DNA of 53,119 bases, taken from assembly GCA_910589145.1 (NCBI GenBank), contig CAJUSD010000023.1, positions 1 to 53,119 on the forward strand, written 5' to 3'. Of this stretch, positions 49,199 to 53,119 are shown in pieces. Numbering within the stretch: position 1 is the stretch's first letter; the number at the start of each line of letters is the position of its first letter. This DNA is from an uncultured Oscillospiraceae bacterium (lineage in GTDB: Bacteria > Bacillota > Clostridia > Oscillospirales > Ruminococcaceae). The position numbers were made by a program, and so were the translations under genes. The notes below the pieces were generated by a model, which was not told the DNA's origin, did no database searches, and was given only the letters and a program-made list of their open reading frames with translations.

Positions 49199-49989
49199 TT
49201 TATTTCTTGGAACAGGCTGACCAAGCGCTGGAAACAGCCTGTGGACTTTTTCCGGCGTCAGGAACACAGATTTATGGTTATGCTGCCCGGTATGGCGGTA
49301 TGTTTCCCTTTTGTACCTCTTGGATTGTACAAGATGAATCAGGCCGGGCTGCGGGGGCGTTGGGAAGGTTCCATATGTCTCTGCGGCTCTCTTGCGGTGT
49401 GCTTTCAAAGAATATCTTTCTTGAACTGATGGAATTTCTCTCTTTCCTTCAATGGGATACTTTGGAGGGACCTGCTGATATGATTCAGCAGATTGCAGAA
49501 TATAAAGATTTTTCTCAATGTACTCTGCGCCTTGGAAAGACGATGGAGCACATGATAGGACAGGAACTTCCAGCTTTGGACTGTTTTCCAGTTCAGAAAA
49601 ACCCTTCCCTTCAAAAATTATTTTCAATTCTGCGGGACAGTACGCAGGACTTTTTAAATGTGGATGAAATGGAATGGCGAAGAGACGCCTCCCATCTGCT
49701 CCGGCATGAGGGAGGGGTATATGCTGCAATAGATGGGAAAGCGTTGGCAGGGGTTACGGCAGTTTCCCCTCAATGGGGATTCATTTCGCAGGTTGCGACC
49801 CTCCCGGAAGAACGGGGGCAAGGATTGGCCAGCGCTTTAACAAACTGGTGTGTCAGGTTTTTAAGCAATACTGGAAGAAGCGCTGTTTTGCTCTGCTACA
49901 ATCCCCAGGCTGAAAGGATCTATCAAAAACTCGGCTTCATTGAAGGCAAAAAGTTTGGAGTTTTATATAGGTCAGACTTCAATTCTTAA
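49195..49989 (+). CDS. GNAT family N-acetyltransferase
   Basis: 264 aa. The C-terminal GNAT fold (about 120-264) has the acetyl-CoA loop in VATLPEERGQGLASAL and the terminal NPQAERIYQKLGFIEG. The first 120 residues form an extra domain without a recognised match. The ATG at 49195 overlaps the stop of the M42 paralogue by 4 nt, which fixes the start and makes this the third member of a coupled three-gene unit. A link between peptide trimming and N-acetylation is possible but untested. Confidence 0.85.
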   Translation: MIYFLEQADQALETACGLFPASGTQIYGYAARYGGMFPFCTSWIVQDESGRAAGALGRFHMSLRLSCGVLSKNIFLELMEFLSFLQWDTLEGPADMIQQIAEYKDFSQCTLRLGKTMEHMIGQELPALDCFPVQKNPSLQKLFSILRDSTQDFLNVDEMEWRRDASHLLRHEGGVYAAIDGKALAGVTAVSPQWGFISQVATLPEERGQGLASALTNWCVRFLSNTGRSAVLLCYNPQAERIYQKLGFIEGKKFGVLYRSDFNS

Positions 49990-50019
49990 CTGAGACTTTT
50001 TCAAAAAGGACGAATACAA

Positions 50020-51291
50020 ATGAACGAATTTTTTTATATTGACCCAAAGCTGGATGAGCTTTCCCAAAAGGTGGAAAAAGAAATCTATCCGATCTTTTCA
50101 GCGTTGGAAGCAACTGCTGAACATAACCAATTAAAGGTTATGTCCGCTTTTCAGAAGAACCAGGTCAGCGAGAACTTTTTTTATGGTTCCACCGGGTATG
50201 GCTATGGTGATCGTGGAAGGGATGCCTTAGACGCAATTTATGCTCAGATATTTGGAACAGAAGACGCTTTAGTAAGGCATAACTTCGTATCTGGAACTCA
50301 TACGCTGGCAGCAGCTCTTTTTGGTATGCTTCGTCCTGGGGATACACTTTTATCCCTGACAGGCGGCCCTTACGACACAATGGAGGAAGTAATCGGCTTA
50401 CGCGGGCAGGGGCAAGGCTCCCTGATGGATTTTGGCGTTCACTATGAACAGGTTGAACTTCTGCCGGACGGTATGCCGGATTTACCTTCTATTGAACGCG
50501 CGGCAGCGAAACCAGGAATTAAAATCGCCTACATACAAAGGTCAAGGGGGTATTCCTTACGTCCTTCCTTTTCTGTGGAAATCGTAGGAAAAATGGCAAA
50601 AGCTGTTAAGTCTGTAAATCCTAACATTATTGTTATGGTGGATAACTGTTATGGGGAATTTTCTGAACGGCTGGAGCCTACCCAGGTTGGAGCTGATATC
50701 TGCGCTGGCTCCCTTATCAAAAATCCAGGGGGTGGGATTGCCCAGACTGGAGGGTATATTGCCGGGCGAAAAGATCTTATCCAGCTTTGTGCAAACCGTT
50801 TGACTGCTCCGGGAATCGGAAAAGAAGAAGGATGCAGCCTAAATCAGTCCAGAAGTATGTATATGGGGTTGTTTTTTGCGCCGACTGTGGTTTGTTCAGC
50901 AATTAAAACCGCGGTCTTTGCTGCTGATTTATTTGAAACTTTGGGCTTCGAATGTTTTCCCAAGTGGAATGAGCCCAGAACTGATTTGATTCAGGCTGTC
51001 AAACTGGGATCACCAGAGAGTATGACTGCATTCTGCGGCGGGATTCAGAAGGGTTCACCTGTGGATTCCTTTGTTGTGCCGGAAGCTTGGGATATGCCTG
51101 GTTATAGTGATAAAGTTATAATGGCTGCCGGAACCTTTACAGGAGGTTCTTCTGTTGAATTGTCTGCTGACGGGCCGTTGAGGGAACCTTTTGCTGTTTG
51201 GATGCAGGGAGGATTAACATATCCAAGCGGGAAAATTGGTGTACTGCTGGCTGCACAATCCTTGATCGAAAAAGGATTAATTCAGTTGTAA
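50020..51291 (+). CDS. Methionine gamma-lyase family PLP enzyme (aluminium-resistance-protein-like)
   Basis: 423-aa fold-type I PLP-dependent protein of the Met_gamma_lyase family (PF06838-type), also annotated as aluminium resistance protein. The cofactor Lys is likely Lys234 in AGSLIKNPGGG; other conserved parts are STGYGYGDRGRDALD, NFVSGTHTLAAALFG and VDNCYGEFSE. AAAGGACG precedes the ATG. It lies 30 bp after the GNAT gene on the same strand and could be the fourth gene of that operon. It ends at a bidirectional terminator. Confidence 0.9.
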   Translation: MNEFFYIDPKLDELSQKVEKEIYPIFSALEATAEHNQLKVMSAFQKNQVSENFFYGSTGYGYGDRGRDALDAIYAQIFGTEDALVRHNFVSGTHTLAAALFGMLRPGDTLLSLTGGPYDTMEEVIGLRGQGQGSLMDFGVHYEQVELLPDGMPDLPSIERAAAKPGIKIAYIQRSRGYSLRPSFSVEIVGKMAKAVKSVNPNIIVMVDNCYGEFSERLEPTQVGADICAGSLIKNPGGGIAQTGGYIAGRKDLIQLCANRLTAPGIGKEEGCSLNQSRSMYMGLFFAPTVVCSAIKTAVFAADLFETLGFECFPKWNEPRTDLIQAVKLGSPESMTAFCGGIQKGSPVDSFVVPEAWDMPGYSDKVIMAAGTFTGGSSVELSADGPLREPFAVWMQGGLTYPSGKIGVLLAAQSLIEKGLIQL

Positions 51292-51294
51292 AAA

Positions 51295-51337
51295 ACAATT
51301 TTGCGGGTACAGTTTAAGGCTGTGCCCGCAAAATTGT
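51295..51337. terminator. Bidirectional terminator between convergent genes
   Basis: ACAATTTTGCGGGTACAG / CTGTGCCCGCAAAATTGT with a 7-nt loop and a single mismatch, T-rich on both outer sides. TTGCGGGTACAG/TGTGCCCGCAAA resembles the end block of the composite repeat, as in the terminator at 24739-24788. Confidence 0.88.
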
Positions 51338-51349
51338 TTCAAACTCTTA

Positions 51350-52330
51350 TTAAATAAGAGGATTCCAACTGTCATCCCCGCCAAGAACATTTTCAACAGT
51401 ATAGCCTTCAGCCTGTGTCTGGGTAATCCGCCTTATCCATGAAGGACGATCCTCCAGAGAAGCGCCAGGGCCTTCATTGCCGTATTCCTCATATCGGACT
51501 GTTTTTTCAGCTTCAGCCTTATTCCAGTTGTGCCAGCCTTCCTGACGGATATGTTCACCTAAATAACAGTTAATAATAGCTGTGTGGGCAAAATTCCTCC
51601 ATGGCCTTCCTAAATAAACAGTTTCCGGGTCGTTATCGGAGGAGAATCTGCAGGAGTGGAAAATATATCCATATTCCTGTCCCTCTGCTGTAGAAGCTGC
51701 CGTTATATACCCGCCGGGCTGACCTTTGCCGCCTCTTTTTTTGGAGAAGATTTCACAGCCTTTAAAATAAGCTGTGGCAGAGCCAAAGATAAAATCAACA
51801 TCCCCGCGAATATAACAGTCCTCATAATATTGTCTTCCATTCGACCTTGGGGCATCTTCACGGGGCCCGGAAAAGGAGTTAGGTATAATGCTGGCAGGCG
51901 GAAGCGGCCCGGTAAAAATGGTATCCTGGTATCCTAAAAAGCGGCATTTGCGGAAAACAATCCGATCTCCATCTGCGTACATTGCCAGGGACTGCCCCGC
52001 AATATTCCCTGGCCCGGCAGCATTTTCAAAGGTTAGGTTTTCCGCTGTAAGGTCATGCGCTCCAAAAAAGGCAGTATAAGAACGAAAGGTTCCGCTTCGG
52101 CTTCCGTCCGGCAGGATGGTGGACGCACCCTGATGAAAGGAAATATAGGTCTTTTCTGCGTCTTCCCCAGTAAAGTGAATATATGGTATTTCCACTTCCA
52201 ATTTTTCATGGTAGAAGCCGGGTTTAATCAGAATTTCTACCCATTCCGTGTTATTTTTGGGAAGTGAATTTACTGCTTCCTGGATGCTGGTAAAGTCTCC
52301 TCCGCTCTTTGCTACAGTCAGCCTTTTCAT
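51350..52330 (-). CDS. Pectinesterase family protein
   Basis: 326-aa right-handed beta-helix protein of the pectin methylesterase family (CE8), which removes methyl esters from polygalacturonate. Signature parts are GYQDTIFTG, RGDVDFIFGSATAYF with the catalytic Asp pair region, and YLGRPWRNFAHTA with the active-site Arg. There is no signal peptide: the protein starts MKRLTVAKSGGDFTSI, which suggests intracellular action on imported oligosaccharides. GGAGC upstream is a fair ribosome binding site. Monocistronic. Confidence 0.9.
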   Translation of the reverse strand: MKRLTVAKSGGDFTSIQEAVNSLPKNNTEWVEILIKPGFYHEKLEVEIPYIHFTGEDAEKTYISFHQGASTILPDGSRSGTFRSYTAFFGAHDLTAENLTFENAAGPGNIAGQSLAMYADGDRIVFRKCRFLGYQDTIFTGPLPPASIIPNSFSGPREDAPRSNGRQYYEDCYIRGDVDFIFGSATAYFKGCEIFSKKRGGKGQPGGYITAASTAEGQEYGYIFHSCRFSSDNDPETVYLGRPWRNFAHTAIINCYLGEHIRQEGWHNWNKAEAEKTVRYEEYGNEGPGASLEDRPSWIRRITQTQAEGYTVENVLGGDDSWNPLI

Positions 52331-52402
52331 TTTTTACGCTCCTTTTATATTTTTTCTTTCTACCAGTATAGCATATCTTTTACTTTTTTGCATCCAGGGC
52401 AA

Positions 52403-53032
52403 TCAATAAAATGGCGGAAAATAGGGGCTGTTTGGGGCAGCTCCTGGGTTTGGCGGTACGCTTCCTTCTGGAATATTTTCAGTTGGGGGTGTTTCCGGCG
52501 GTTTCGGGGGCTGATTTTCCGGGACGCATCGTCTGGCGCCTTCAATATGAAGAATCCGTATTTTGGAAAAATGATAAGTATCCAATGGGCGGCAGTCGGC
52601 ATCGTTATTATGTGCAGCAACCCTCACCCCTTCATAGGTAGGTGGATTGGGTACATCAACTACAATCACAGTATGGTAAAAATCTCCGTTGTCATCTCCA
52701 AACTGAACCACGTCTCCAGGCTGCACCGATTCAATTCCAACTTCAGCTGCAAACGGTCCCGCTCCTTGGTTTTGTGTCAGGAAATTGTAAAGGTATTCCA
52801 CCCCTGTCCAGGAAGCTGTTCGGTCGTTTCCCGATAAATAGAACCATCCAAAGGTAGGTGTATAATTCATTACCCCTGTCCCTGCATACAGACATTGGGA
52901 TACAAAATTGGTACAATCCCCTCCCAGTTGTGAAAAACTTAAAAATTCCGGGTTCCTTCGATATGCCCAATAATGGGCGTATGCTACCGCTTTATCCCGT
53001 TGATAAGGAATTGGGGTACAAACTTCTGCCAT
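52403..53032 (-). CDS. Amidase-domain protein (Amidase_6 type)
   Basis: 209 aa. An amidase_6 domain (about 8-160) opens with PYQRDKAVAYAHYWAYRRNP and has the catalytic Cys40 in GGDCTNFVSQCLYAGTG, with His in GDFYHTVIVVD. Such domains resemble NlpC/P60-type cell-wall or peptide hydrolases. A Pro-rich tail (about 175-209) follows. No signal peptide is seen, which is odd for a wall enzyme; spore-associated or mother-cell use is possible. ATG at 53032 with AAGGGTG upstream is chosen over the GTG at 53044. Confidence 0.82.
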   Translation of the reverse strand: MAEVCTPIPYQRDKAVAYAHYWAYRRNPEFLSFSQLGGDCTNFVSQCLYAGTGVMNYTPTFGWFYLSGNDRTASWTGVEYLYNFLTQNQGAGPFAAEVGIESVQPGDVVQFGDDNGDFYHTVIVVDVPNPPTYEGVRVAAHNNDADCRPLDTYHFSKIRILHIEGARRCVPENQPPKPPETPPTENIPEGSVPPNPGAAPNSPYFPPFY

Positions 53033-53065
53033 AAAATCGCACACCCTTTCAATCTGGTTGATTAA

Positions 53066-53119
53066 GAAGCTGTACCAATAGGTGACGGTATGCAGATTGG
53101 CGAGAAAATTTTTTGCCTG
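53066..53119. repeat. Palindromic dispersed repeat, truncated second copy
   Basis: GAAGCTGTACCAATAGGTGA and the following 33 bases repeat 9718-9771 almost exactly, with one A fewer in the homopolymer after GCGAG. The window ends inside the element, as expected if assembly stopped at a repeat. Confidence 0.9.

Noticed and set aside
1..53119. CRISPR arrays, tRNA or rRNA genes, phage or integrase genes
   Set aside because: Looked for spaced direct repeats, T-loop patterns and recombinase motifs; none was found. The only tandem repeat is the two-copy 215-bp unit, which is not CRISPR.

Overview
The window looks like a low-to-moderate GC, spore-forming, motile, anaerobic Firmicute of class Clostridia, probably in or near the Oscillospiraceae/Ruminococcaceae. 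The evidence is a spoIIAA-spoIIAB-sigF operon, spoVG, spoVS, a BofA-family gene beside DUF2508, an IspH-ribosomal protein S1 fusion next to cmk and plsC, an rny-ymdB-spoVS cluster, AGGAGG-type ribosome binding sites and a bacterial type A RNase P RNA. No genus is claimed. The left end starts in a fold-back inversion inside a cardiolipin synthase gene and the right end stops inside a dispersed palindromic repeat, so both ends look like assembly breaks.

Layout. 1-7000: truncated cardiolipin synthase, a pstSCAB phosphate importer without phoU, a metallophosphoesterase, a HAD phosphatase and a one-domain PAS protein. 7000-17500 (minus strand): CapA-like lipoprotein and DUF3810 protein, Smr protein and a membrane alpha/beta-hydrolase-like protein, a DHHW/MBOAT O-acyltransferase pair, a DUF4358 lipoprotein, an esterase and a small Cys-motif protein. 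17600-25400 (minus): a housekeeping block with ispH-rpsA, plsC, cmk, a BaiN-like flavoprotein, an RpiR regulator, spoVG, bofA and DUF2508. 25500-28200: rnpB with its own promoter, then a LysR regulator divergent from an iron alcohol dehydrogenase. 28240-28645: a 215-bp tandem duplication carrying four ECF-promoter-like motifs. 29283-34800: spoIIA operon, metA, flagellin and csrA. 34900-39000: a candidate short RNA, flavin reductase, recQ and coaX. 39000-47100: rny, ymdB, spoVS, a PPP-type phosphatase, nitroreductase and murD, separated by repeat-filled gaps. 47100-53119: two translationally coupled M42 peptidase genes with a GNAT gene, a methionine gamma-lyase-like PLP enzyme, a pectinesterase and an amidase-domain protein.

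How the genes fit together. Envelope synthesis and modification (cls, plsC, cmk, MBOAT/DHHW, murD, CapA), sporulation control (SpoIIA, SpoVG, SpoVS, BofA) and RNA metabolism (RNase P, RNase Y, S1 fusion, CsrA) dominate. No phage, integrase, transposase gene, CRISPR array or tRNA was recognised.

The least ordinary content lies between genes. It includes (i) a composite intergenic repeat with conserved halves around a different hairpin in each copy; (ii) a 171-bp palindromic repeat open in matching frames on both strands; (iii) the tandem ECF-like promoter array upstream of spoIIA; (iv) a promoter-plus-terminator unit of about 60 nt beside csrA; and (v) a 217-bp element with perfect 19-bp terminal inverted repeats. 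The oddest proteins are a divergent M42 paralogue fused by stop/start overlaps to its canonical partner, an alpha/beta-hydrolase with Gly at the nucleophile position, and a spoIIA operon whose three products all carry unusual tails.
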